Position numbers and translations under genes: made by a program. This document shows, piece after piece, positions 42,801 to 56,000 of a stretch of 64,000 bases of DNA. Every line of letters starts with the position of its first letter. Position 1 is the first letter of the stretch. The stretch is from Yponomeuta sedellus. Taxonomy: Eukaryota > Arthropoda > Insecta > Lepidoptera > Yponomeutidae. Location: contig OW203723.1 in assembly GCA_934045075.1 (NCBI GenBank), positions 21,475,115 to 21,539,114 on the forward strand, written 5' to 3'. The notes under the pieces were generated by a model that made no database searches, was not told where the DNA came from, and saw nothing but the letters and a program-made list of their open reading frames with translations.

Positions 42801-43764
42801 AATGTGGCCTAAGGCGTCATTAGAAAAGAAAACCGTAAGTCGTAGTTTTAGAGAGAATTTATATAATTTGTATAGCCATATAAAAATCATATCATATGTC
42901 CCTGAAAGTTAAATTTTCTAGCACAGCCTCAGACCACATTTGTCCATCGTTAAATCTAAATAGAATGTGCGAGCAAGAGAGATATTGATATGTTTCAAAT
43001 TGAATAACATTTTTTTAAATAATTGTTGCTCGACAAACTAGTCAGAAAGGTAAGCAAATCTTATTGATAAATTAATTAGACAGAACAGTGAAAAAAGACG
43101 ATTTGAGAAAGGATGGTCAGGGTGAGTAATTTTTCGCTGCCTTCGCTGAATTCGACTCGAAAACAGCGGCTAACATTGCTCATTGATACTAAAAAACAGA
43201 ATGTAAATTATTCACTTCGAAATAAATTTTAAATGTCAGATTGTTGTAAATAAGTAAAAAATAACTGTAATACAGTACCAGTAGGTACAAAACTAAAAAT
43301 GATAAACGGAAGAAGATATAAGAGGGCTAATGGAATAGAAAGGATTTCTGCCAAAAACGCTTTTTGAGCGAAACCGCTATCTATTCCTTTGCTTCTACAA
43401 TCACTAAGTATTACAGAATTGATATTTACAAGATCATCACTATTTTCGCCACTATAATACGATGAAGATAAAATCATCAACTTTAAGCTTACATTATTCT
43501 GTGCATTTTTTTAAAATTCTTTCAATCATTTAACTACTACGAAATAAAAAAAGACTCCATCTTACAAAAAATGTGTATAATTAAAGCAGTACTTGCATGA
43601 CCAAGTCATCCCAGATTTTGTGTGACAGTCGAACAATCACCAGTCACCCTTCAACAGACATACTCAGAGCGAAGCATTTGGCAGAATAGCATTAAACTAT
43701 GAACCTCCGCACAGGAGCAGACAAAACCTAAAAAGCGTGTACCCCACACACCCCCTACATACTC
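39893..43764. other. Convergent intergenic region, no gene seen
   Basis: It contains the compound hairpin at 40281-40382 and a MITE relative at 41540-41670. Short open frames here lack recognisable domains. Confidence 0.5.
40281..40382. repeat. Compound hairpin
   Basis: A perfect 13-bp-arm hairpin (CCTTTACTACTCA/TGAGTAGTAAAGG, 40299-40326) is followed by a perfect 23-bp-arm hairpin with a two-base loop (40335-40382, arm core GTGCCTTAGGTCTA). Confidence 0.82.
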
Positions 43765-44001
43765 CTAAGTGGGCGTACTATCGTCTGAGTGCCAGCCTTT
43801 CCGTTCGGTGATCGTCTCGTAATAGCTGGGAGGGGGAGGCAAGTGATCACTTCTGGTTTTCGCTGGTAGCTTTGAGGGGGCTGTTAGTTTGTCTTCCTCG
43901 GCTTCTTCGGGAATGGAGTCTCGGCGGCGGGGATCAAACTCCGAGAGGACTGGCTGGGATATGTTGTTCCGCTGGGTCAGCTTCGGGGCGCTGTTTGCAA
44001 G
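43765..44001 (-). CDS. MFSD6: MFSD6-like exon 12 (long-form terminus)
   Basis: The acceptor is TTCTCCATTTCAG. The exon reads [13 protein letters not shown], an acidic stretch, then [13 protein letters not shown] and ends HSDDSTPT before TAG at 43765. PPSY is a WW-domain-binding PPxY motif, typical of membrane proteins sorted by Nedd4-like ligases. Phase 0 matches exon 11. It could instead end a separate gene, but no start for one is visible. Confidence 0.68.
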   Translation of the reverse strand, partial: LANSAPKLTQRNNISQPVLSEFDPRRRDSIPEEAEEDKLTAPSKLPAKTRSDHLPPPPSYYETITERKGWHSDDSTPT

Positions 44002-47000
44002 CTGAAATGGAGAATTGGCGAGTTCAGGACGAGTTGCTACCAAACTAACAGTCTTATTTATAAATACACATCACCGATCTAGTTTAGGCTCCAGTATTTC
44101 TATAAATTCTACTATCGTATCTACCATTTTTACCATATAAACTGCACTCGATTTGTGGATTCGCAAAATAAACATATTATAAAAACAGGATTCGTCAAAA
44201 CTCCTCAGACGCAGTTTCAATAGTCGGTGGCAAAGAAAGACATAACCACGGAGTATTTAATCGGTCTCTGCGAGGTGCTTTAGAGCGTGTTTTTATGAGT
44301 AACACCGTAGTTACACATTTGTGTATTTTAAACTATTTCTTCTCCACCACCCCGGACTTGGTCCCCGTGGTGGTGTATGGCTTCCTGCGAAACAGAAAGG
44401 GGCCCGTGCCCCACAGGACATAGCATGGGTCGATATGACTATTTCTTAAGATAAAGTTAAGGTATTGTTACAAAATCAAATCAAACGATTGGATTATTAT
44501 ACAAAATAAGTTGCACGAATTGAAGCCAAATACTGGTGTCATCGAGCCCAACCCGTTTTGGCAAAGACTATGTACGAAGTTCCCTGTTTCTTCTAAAAAA
44601 CTGAAACGGGTACATACCCTAAGCATCCTTATAATATTGTGAAACACCGTTTGTATAAAGTTAGTCTCTTGTTCCAAAGTATTCACAATTTGACGCCTAT
44701 TAATTTTGAACGAATACAATTATTATCGGCGTTCTAAACATAATAACGTTGATGGCAGTACAGTGACAACAAACCATTTTCAAATCTTAATTGGCTCTTG
44801 GCTCTTGCCAGGATCTACGTCCCGGCCATTCTATAACCAAACGGTATAGCCGAGGACGATGTCAAGAGACCAGATGGGGTGTCGTTGATCCCATGGAAAA
44901 ATGTGATGACCCTGGTGTGGGACGCAACATGCACGGACACATTGGCGCCGTCCCACATCCAGGCCACCTCCAAGAGCCGGCGCTGCGGCATCGAGGGACT
45001 CTAGTACAGAGTCACGTACATATTTGTATCATATTTTAAACTTTCGCGACTTGTACACATTGTTAGAATATTTTCGGGGCTTAATCGCGTAGTAATTTAT
45101 TGCTATTTTACCTCGACGTTTCGACGACGTTACAGTCATCGTGGTCACGAGAAGACTGACGGCTAACCCGTTCGCATCTTCAGCTGATGAGGTTTCAGAC
45201 TACCCTCAATTAGCCATCACAAACCACTATTAGGGTTGCGACACACTACACTGACAATGTCGGACGATAAGCCATGCGATTTTTTTCCGCTCTAACACAT
45301 CTTGATGACGGGATCCCACGTTTGCGACAGTTTGAAACCACATTCCCGATTAAAATTTTTGTGTTTCTTAATTTCAACCGCATCACGCACAATTCGGCTA
45401 TAATAATGCCGACCGTCGGAAAGTACCGATAGTTTGTGTAATTCTACCCAGTGGTAAAATAGCAATAAATTACTACGTGATTAAGCCCCGAAAATATTCT
45501 AACTACATATTTGTATCGTTTAGTGTCAAGACACTCGGACCGTAGGGTCCCGAGGCGCTACTGAAAGACTGACTTCAAAGAAAGACTGACTTCGCGTCTC
45601 ATCGACACAAGCAGGGAGCCCAGGACTGGCTATGACTTCGGCCGGAGGATAAGTCTGGCCATTCAACGAGGCAACGTAGCCAGCATACTGGGGATCCTTC
45701 CCAGAGGCAGCGATGATCTGGGCGCATTATTTTTATATTTAATTCAACGTCATCATCATAATCAACCGGTCTCAGTCCACTGTTGGACAAAGACCTCTCT
45801 CAAGACACGCCACTGAGCCCGATCTTCGGCTCTCCTGTTCCAGTGACTGCCCACCGCTTTGCGAATGTCGTCGCTCCACCTGGTCACAAGGCGTCCTGCA
45901 CTACGTTTGCGGATTCGCGGTCTCCATTCAAGAACCAGTCTATCCCAAGGGTTATCGGTCTTGCGGCAGATATGACCCGCCCACTGGTACTTCAGTATAT
46001 TTCTTCTTCTTCTTCTTCGAGCTATATTATGCAGTCCACTGCTGGACATAGCCCTGCCATAATGAGCGCCATAGTATATTTAGTTATAATTAATTAATTT
46101 GGAACTTTATTATACACTATTTTAATTTCCTTTTTATTATTTAAATAAAGACAAGGTGAAAAAAAACTTAATTTAGTACAATAATTTTCTTTTCAAATAT
46201 TAGCGATTATTATCTATATCCCACATAACACACGTTATGGTTGACAAATCGTGATCAAACAGCAACTAACACCGTAATTAGATAAAAGGTAACAACAAAT
46301 CCAATGCCATAAATAAGCATAAATTGCGTCACATGAGAGCAAACATAGAGACAATACCAAAATCGTTCAAACAACATTTACTTACTAGTAAACGTCAAAC
46401 TTACTATCCGTTGTAAATAAAACCCCTTTCAAACACGCGACAACTCATATCGCATTATGACGTGTTACGTAAATGTAATCTATATTAATAATTTCTACAA
46501 GGGGTACGGTAGACTCGATCGAAACCTTACAAGAATAACAACCAAACTGAATTGGTAAAGCGCTGGCACGGATGGCCAGAGGTTGCGGTTTCGAATCCCG
46601 GCATGGGTGAATTTTTTAGCCTCTAAATATATTTTTAGAGAATAACAAAACATAAAAAATTCGGATTATGGAGAATTTCCTTAAATTCTAATGGCACTAT
46701 AATATTTTTATTTTTAATGCACTAACCCGTGCTAAGGACAATTTTAAAAACCTATTTAGAGGCTCTAAATAGGTTTAATTAAATAGGTCTCTCAGAACAA
46801 TAACTAAAGTATAGAAGGAGCGTTACACAATAATTAAAGTAGGAGAGGTTGAATTTTGCCTTGTAGAAAGAGTTGCAGTACATTGAGTGATTGTGCCCAA
46901 ATTCTTCCCGCGGGTGTCGTAAAAGGCGACTAGGGGACACAAACCGGGGGGTGGGCAGCAGCGCCCCCTGCAGTACAACTCCACCAAACTGCGATCCCCA

Positions 47001-50000
47001 ACACGCATGCCCAGCGAGGGGATTATGGGCATTACCCGCCAATTATGGCACAACCTTGCGCTGTGGCGTTCGTTAGGGGAGGGCTATGTCCAGCAGTCGA
47101 CTAATATAGCCTGAAGAAGAGTGATTGTGCATCTACGAGTACCTAAATACCTTGTAAGGTTTCGCAGGCTTGTTCGCGGGGCTGGAGAGCACGGGGTTGG
47201 ATATGTGGCCTCGCCCCTGGTGCTGGTGTTGGCTGATCTCCAGAGTGGACCGCAGCAGGTCAACCTTGGAGGCCGAGCCCCGGGGAGTCTTCGGCCGCGC
47301 GGTGGCGATCTCAATGTTGCTGCAGCGGCGCTGGCTGTTGCTACCGCTGCGGCTTCGGTACAGCTCGTTTATGTCGCCTTGGGAAAGCTGGAGTGAGACA
47401 GACAATGGTGCGTAAGATAAGACTTATACTCGGTCTACGCTGGTTTTGAGAGAGGTTCGATAAGAGCAAGGTAAAACTAACTATTCATCAATACATACAA
47501 TTCTGACTATGAAAATAAGTCGAAGCTGTTCTTTACCATATTTTGATAATTACAGAGAATGTTATTCTAATGGATGTTCCTTTAGAAGGTCATTCTACTC
47601 ATTGTGACTCCTTACATTCATTACAAACCGCTTTTATGCCCACACGCTATCGTGAAACCGCTACTTTTTTCGAGAATTCGGAGTTGGTTGAGACCAACTG
47701 TGAGCAGTAGAAGTGGATTTATTTATACTCACTTTTCTATACATATTTTCACTAGTACGCTGTTGTTCTATTCCTACATTTAAATATCACAAGCACTGAC
47801 AGAAAATCTGTGCTGAACGCTTACCTATCAGCACAGCTTAGTGCCGAGTCAGTTGACATTTATAATAACAGTGATACGTCGTGATCTTTGTTTTCCTTTC
47901 TTTATAATTTGTTTATACAGTATACATTTTTGGTTTTCTTCTGTTATTATGCGTGTGTATTGTTTTTATAATACATTTTTTTCTTCTTCTTGGAGCAAAG
48001 AACAGGTGATACTTTTTTGCGTTTCAGAAGTTTTCCTAACATTAAAAGGTATTGGTGTTGAGGAGCCGAAATTCGATTTTTGGATGTACATTATGTATTA
48101 TGGAGATTTTAAGGCTTTCCTTCCTTTTGATTTTAAGATTTTGTTCATCAATGTTCAACGACTTACGCACATTGATAAAGCGAAGGTAGTCTGTCAGGAT
48201 CGTGGGAAGTGGCAGTCCCTCGTCTCTGCCTACCCCTCTGGGATTCAGGCGTGAGGTTACATACGTAACCTCACGCCTAGGCTTTGTAGGCTTTCCTTTG
48301 AGAATCAATTTTAAACAAATTCAAGAGAACGCATGGAGAAGACGCATGTGGCGTAACCTTACGCCTAGGCTTTGTAGGCTTTCCTTTGAGAATCAATTTT
48401 AAACAAATTCAAGAGAACGCATGGAGGAGACGCATCTGGCGTCGTAACGTATCAGGCTGTCGAAGAACTAGCCTACGACATGAGTACGTGGAAGATGTTC
48501 CACCTATAAAAGTCTAACTTTTAAATTAATTATGACTATGGCGATTTTCTTTCCCATATTTATTGGATTGGACACACTTTTTATGTTTGTACGCTTTGTA
48601 CTTACTCTAGCTCGGGATCCGCGCGGGAGAGACCTCAGAGAACCAAGTGGGTTGAAGCGTGTGATCATGTGGAGTCTCTCCAGGGACACCATGGTTTCTG
48701 CGTCCTTCCTCAAAGGCTCGCCGTTCAATTTTTCTGCTTCGCCACTTTCTGTAACGGTTATTATTTAAAATTAATTGACAATGCAGCCATCCTAACATCC
48801 TTAACATTCTACTGCAGAACACAATCCTTGTCCCAAATTTTGCTCTTACGCATCCATTAAAATCCCTCATCCTCATCCCGTCTGCGCGGAATTTTATCCA
48901 AATTGTTTGTCGGGTATTTTAAGCACGCACAAATGCATTCGCTGGAGGTTGATAAAACTTTTGTTAAGCTTGCTCTTCTACGGTACGGTAGTTGCGAACG
49001 GCCTTACGACCTTTCTAGCGAGTTGGCAGGAAGTGGCCTCGAATAGGAAGTTTAAGGAGCTAGAGGGGAGGCAATTGCTCAGCAGACAGATTCGGGGCCA
49101 CATAATAAAAGCTTAAACTATTTTAAAAACCCGCACGGTAGTATTTTCATTTTTCAACTTAAAAATTATTGGGCTAAGATTCTATGATTTCAATACAAAG
49201 CACATTGATAGATTTACGGTTGTGTCACGTGACATGTTTTTTCATTAGGTAGTGTGTAGGGAGTCTTCGAATGTCTTTTTTAATATTTGTATGTACATAA
49301 TTATAAGAAAACTTTAATTTGTAAAACCAAGAGCGTCTGCCAACAAACTTTCAATCAATCAATAAATTACATTGCCTCCAAGAAGACGTGAAGCGGCAGT
49401 GAAATCAAATTGACTCTGGCTTCGGGACCTTCGAAATGCTCACCATCCTCTTCCTCATGCACCTGGGTCGGGATCCGGGGCAAGATCTTCCGGAGCCAGA
49501 AATAGTGGAGGAGCCCGTACAGCACTCCGCCCAGGAAGGCTATCAGCCCCATGTACCGGAACGCCTCTCGAGTGCCCAGCGACGCTATCAGCAGGCCGCC
49601 GCCGAAACTGCCGCTGCCTCTTCCTGTGAATTTATAGGTATAATAAAGGATATTAAAGGATAATAAAGGATTATTTCCACCAACCCGGACTTGGCCCCCG
49701 GGAGAATAGGCAGAGACCAGTATATATGTACCTATGTATGCAATAACAAACATCCACACAATAAAGTCACTCGTCCTGGTCCTAAATAAAAAAGCTATGA
49801 CAACCAGGCAAAGATATCACAAACATGGTAAAACACCAGACTGGGGCTATTAGACGACCTCTGTGGCGTACCATGCAAGAGGTCCCGGGTTCGAATCCCG
49901 GCTGGGAACAAAAAAAAAGCCCAGGTCTTGGAAATTTACATGTTTGTGATGTCGCTGTTTCTGGTTCCCACGACACAGGGTATCCTAGTGTGGCACCAGA

Positions 50001-53000
50001 AGCAATGTATGTGCTTTTATGTAAATGTTATGTTATGTTATTCCAAGAAAATAATCAAGTATGTAAAAGTGTAGACTCCGGCCCTCTAATTTTAAATTTT
50101 ATTTATCTATCTATAATCCATGAAAGACACCCACTGTTTAGCATAAGCCTCTTCACCGTTACGCCAACCTCCCCCGTCCCCTGCCAATCTCGTGCATTGC
50201 CCTCCTGCCTCCTTCTTCATAATCGGCGGATCTTAAATCTTACCAAGACTAAAGTGTGCCATGCCAAGAACCCCGATGAGCGTGGCCAGTAAACTCTTGG
50301 GAGCCAGCATCGCGCAATACGTGGCCGCTGCCACCCACATCAGATGGACGGAGAGAGATTCCATAGCCTCGAAGGGAAAGCACCACCAGGAATCCCTAGA
50401 ATAGAAACGGTTTCATTTTAGACGCTGGCTTCACTATTTATTACTAAGTAAATAATAATAAATAAATCAATCTTTAGGGACATATTACACAGATCTCGTT
50501 AACCCCATACTAAGTACAACTAAATGACTTGTGTTACAGGTGCTAACTTGATGATAGATTTAATACAATAAATACATAGATGACATCCAAGACCCGAGAC
50601 GAACTAGAAAAGTTCGTTTCCTAGTTTGACCCGGCCGGGTATCGAACCCGAGACCTTTGGTTTTACAGTCGGCGTGCCAAACCGCTGCGCCACCGAGGCC
50701 GCCGTATCGCTGGGGAGATGAGGAAATCGAAGTAAAGAAGGAATCATAACTATTCAACCCTTAGGGTCGTACGTTACGTTCTACTCCGAAATGAAAACCG
50801 CCATGAAGCCCAAGAAGGAAAATAAATTATAATTCTAACATACGATAAGCTCGTGTTAAGATTGACAATCCAACTATAGTCCAGATTATTTACAAGTATT
50901 CATTCGTATGAGCGGAGGCAATGATGTAATGTGAGAATGCCAACCCAAATTTCGTAGTTCGTGGGTTCGAAACCCGTGCATGTTTACTAATAAATTCTTT
51001 AATGAATAAAGCTGTTCCTTACAGCATTTTTAAATTTGCTCTGGCAACTATAATATGAAATTCAAAGAAAATCAAAATGTAAACAAGTGACGTTTTTAAC
51101 AATATTTTGGATTTGGTCTAATAATGATAGTTTTATTAATGAATAAATAAATGAATAACACTTCAAAGTTAAAAACCTATTTAGAGGCTAAAAATTTCAC
51201 CCATGCCGGGATTCGAACCCGCAACCTCTGGCTATCCGTGCCAGCGCTCTACCAATTGAGCCAATGGGCGACTCAAAGTTTCTCCGGAGGAAAGTTTCAT
51301 AGACGTGGTGGAGAGAACATGGCGAGATCCAGACAGACTGTTTGCTCTCGGTTTTATATAATACTAGCTGACCCAGCGAACTTCATACCGCCTAACAGTC
51401 GATTCTTTAATTTTTTTTTTTCATTTTTCTCTCCATAAGAACCATCCTCGTACTTCAAGGAATATTAAAAAAAAAAATTAATATGTAGCGAAATCGGTTC
51501 AGCTGCTCTCGAGATTTGCGCTTACCAACACATTCGGGGATTCATTTTTATATTATAGAGAAGATGCAAACTCTGTTAATTTTAATGCCCAAATTTGAAA
51601 ACAGTAACTTTGTAGCTTTTGTTTTATTTTTTTCACTAAAATCCAAATTTTAAATGGACACCTAGTTTAACTTGTATTAAGGGCTATGTCCAGTAGTGGA
51701 CTAATATCTAAGCCTGACGAAGACGAAGTCGCAGTTTCTATGTTACTTCGGATAAAACATTTTGATTTTATTTGATTCTGGCTTTAGACCGACCGACTGA
51801 CTGGCTGGATGAGAGACAGGACAAAGGAAATGTCATGTGTACAAATTGTCGTGATCGTTTATGTATCTTATCTTTGATTTGAAACTACAATACGTAAGTA
51901 AAGTACCCACTTACAAAAGACCTTGATTCTATTCTCAGTACTTCCATCAGAAATCTCTGCTCTGCTATGATTGTTAATCTCTATACCTATATCACATCGT
52001 AGACCTTCACATTGACATGGAACAATCCGACAAGGATACAGCAAAATCCTCGTTCTAATGCAATGCGGCGTACTTTACTTCAGTCAAATCGAAATCCGGC
52101 TGAACGTGAGGTAGCTGCATTGCACTGCAGCGACGATATTTAATTCGGCGAGTCTATTTGCAATACAGCGTGTCACCACACGCTGTATTGCAAGTAGACT
52201 GCCGGGGTGTCCTACTAGTCAATATTATTATATTAAATCTTAAGACTGATCTTAGGTCGAGCATTCTGTCTCGCACGCACAATTTAATACTTTTAGTGAT
52301 TGCAATGCGACTGGACATAGCCCTCCCTGGACTACATAATATAGCCTGAAGAAGGAGAAAAAGAAGAAGTGATTGTAATAAAGTGACTTCTTATACTTTT
52401 GTTAAATGTGGTCGGAGGGGTTGAATGACTGATAATAGAATCGCCTTGAATTGGACATTCAAGACATGTTTTCCTTAGCCTGTAAGGACGAAGGCTTCTG
52501 TTTGGCTTATTCCTTCTTCCCTGAAGAAGGAAGATTGGTGGAGGCTTGCAAGGCTAGTGGCTGGTCTTACTGTCAGAAGTCTTCAAGCCGCCCTAAGGCC
52601 TCTGACCTGGCTTTTTCTTCTTCAGGCTATTTTATGTAGTCCACTGCTGGACATAGCCCTCCCCTAATGAGTGCCATAGCCCCTGTCTTCAGGCCGCTAT
52701 GCACTGAAGACAGGCCGCCTTGACTTGGCTTAACAGCTGCCAATTATGGAACCATTTTTTTAAATACAAACTGCATAGAGGAAAACAAACATATGCTTGA
52801 AATATCCGAAATTTAATTTTGCATCATACCCCAAGAATACATCAAAAGTGTACTCAAATTAAAAATGATAAATTTCGCAAACTGGACAGCATAATCCACG
52901 TAAGACGGCATTAACGCCAAAGACCTTAACATTGTTCCAAGAGCAAGAGACAATCAGATAACTCCAACAAACAATACTTACTCAATAAAAGAGTAGCCGA

Positions 53001-56000
53001 CGAGACGAGCCGCGTGGGAGAAGAATGCTACTATGATGACATTCACGTGGCCGATGCGAGTGGTTATTGCGTCGGCCCCGTACAAGAACGGTATGCTGCT
53101 CAAAGTTCCCACTGTCACGGTTATTCCTGGACAGACAATATACAGACATAACACAATAAAACCTTTTGCTTCACATACAGCTCTAATCCTAAGTCCAATC
53201 TTGTTTATTGCTTCCGTTAATCGTAGGTTCCGTTTCTGTACAAAAGCAGTTCTCTACTCTATTTTGTGCACGCTGTTTTAATACAAACGAAAAGGTCAAA
53301 ATTGTCTCAAGAGGATCTTCAAAACGGATATACTAAAATGGCACGTATTCATTATCACGTCCTGAGTGTCTTGGGGCTTAGACTTTGTAGTGGTTAAGCT
53401 AATGAGGCTTCATTATCTACTTGACTACATTACAAGACGCGACAAGTGTCATCGGAGGTAAATATTAATGTTCTTACCTAGAAGAAAATTAGGCGCTCCC
53501 AATTCCTTCAAATACAGGAAGAGGTAGGACTCAATGAAACCCCAGAAGTTTCCCAACGCGAAAAGGAAGAATATGAAGACCATTATATGCGGCATCTTGA
53601 TGATGTTTACAAGATCGTGCAGCAAGTTATCAGCCGGTAGCTTAGCGCCTAGAGGCATCACAGCTACAGTTGCAGCTGATATGAGCAGCAACACGTCATA
53701 GGTGTAAAACGCAGCTGAGTAGTCCGTATACCCTGAAACAGAAAACTGTGATTGCTCTGCGCGACTATCTGCCATCTTTCACACCAAAACATCTTCACAA
53801 GCTTTCAAAATGAGGTAATATTAATAATATCTTTTATTTCATAATATTACAATATAAATACGATACGATACAGAAATAAAATAAAAGAAATGAGTACATT
53901 ATATCAAATAATTTTTGGTTATTATCGCGTTGAACGGAATGCAAACGTTAGTACAGTGAACTACCAACATCCCCACACAGACACGACAGAATCTCATTTT
54001 TGGGGGCCCTCAATCGGCTCCAAAATGAGGCAACTATATTTCGGACAATGGCAAAGAAGACTGGTACCGCATAAGTCCGGTATAGTGTAAGTCCAATGTG
54101 AGAGCCAACGGCCAAACTAAATTGTACTACTTTCAATTAAGTAATTAATTAATCAAATAATTAACAGGATTATGACACAGTTGTCGTGTTTCAGATTTGA
54201 ACAGATTCTCCGATATTCTCCGATCCTCCGAAAAAAAAAGTCAGTTGGGTGTCTATTTTGAGAGAGACCTTCTATAGTTACTTAAGCATTGACATTAGAG
54301 ATAACAATAAGAGATCTCGTTTCTTACCCACTTGTTTACTCCTCATATCTATGAGCATGCCCGTGATAGGCGAAAAGATGGCCATCCCAATGCTGGAAAA
54401 TAATCTTTCGCGTCCGAAATCGCCACCGTACTGCTGGATCATGGTCAAGGCAATGGGATCCATGATCGTGACGCCAGCCGAGAGCATGATGGTGCCCATG
54501 AATCTCAGGAAGAAGTATACGTAGAATGTTTTATCGTCGCTCTCCTTGTAATCCGGTGGACAGATATCGGGCCCACCTTTCCTGTAATATTCCAAAGGTA
54601 AACAACTTCCACCCGCAGCAACAGATAAACGTCTGTGCAAACGTTCGATATCACAAGTAGTGTGTTTACAAGCAATTAATGTATTTTGTTATTTTGTAGA
54701 GTTGTGAAGCAGTTGGCTTCGATCAAGCTCAAATCTTACGATGTTAGTTTCCTCTCTTGAAAAATTGGTCCAAAAGCTAGCTAAGCTAATCCAGCTTACA
54801 TACTAGCTGACCCAGAAAAACTTCGTACCGCCTACCATCAATTCTTTTCATCAATTCCGTAAGAACCATCCTCGTACTTCAAGATATATTCTAACAATGA
54901 ATTAGCAAAATCGGTTCAGCTGCTCTCGAGATTTGCGCTTACCAACACATACAGCCATTCATTTTTATATTATAGACTAGCTGTCCCAGCGAAATTCGTA
55001 CCGCCTAACAGTCAATTCTTATTTTTTTTTATTTTTCGCTCCGTAAGAACCATCCTTGTACTTCAAGGAATAGGTACTCTAAAAAAATAATTAGCAAAAT
55101 CGTTTTAGCTGCTCTCCAAATTTGCGCTTACCAACACATTCAGCCATTCATTTTTATATTATACTAGCCGACCCAACGAACTTCATACCGCCTAACAGTC
55201 GATTCTTCACTTTTTTTTTATTTTTCTCTCCGTAAGAACCATATTCGTTCTTCAAGGAATATTCTAAAAAAAGAATGAGCGGAATCGGTTCAGCTGCTCT
55301 CGAGATTAGCGCTTACCAACACATTCAGCGATTCATTTTTATATCATAGAAGATTATAGATTACATGAAGCAATGTGGTATTGCAGCCGAGGGAAACACA
55401 GCGCAAAGAATGCAAATAGACACTGTATCCCTCATACATACATTACTTACTACACTGACCGGGAGGTCATTATTTCGGATCCCGGCATGTACGGAGTAGA
55501 GTAACTGAAGATATATTAGCAATAGCACTCGCTAATTGTAGGAAACACCGTGAGAAAACCCAAGTGTCTGATGTGATAACATACTTCAGCGCTTCCTACG
55601 AATGTGACAACTAAGGTTGTCTGGAAGAGATCGCTCTTAGCGATAAGACAGCCAATTGTATAACATTAGATTTAAGAATCATGGTTGTAATATTTTTCTG
55701 GTTGTGCAATAAAGTGTTCTCTATCTATCTATCTATGAGGCTATGCCAACGGCAACTTGAGATCGTAATAGAGAGGTCTCAGAGTTTATTCTTACGCACC
55801 TTACTTTGGGAAAAGAGATAGTTTTGCTTACGAAATTAGCAGGCTGTGTTCCATAGCATAGATTGCTATCTATACACAGGGTGGGTTTTTGTGACGAGTT
55901 AGTAAGGGCAGGTACTTTAATGGTTCTAGTTAGAGGAAAACATTCCTATGAGACAATGCAAAATTTAAGATATTCACAGATTTTGGAGAAAATGTACAGT

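Noticed and set aside
47084..47415. + strand frames of 80-90 codons
   Set aside because: GC-rich shadows of the - strand exon 47151-47387.
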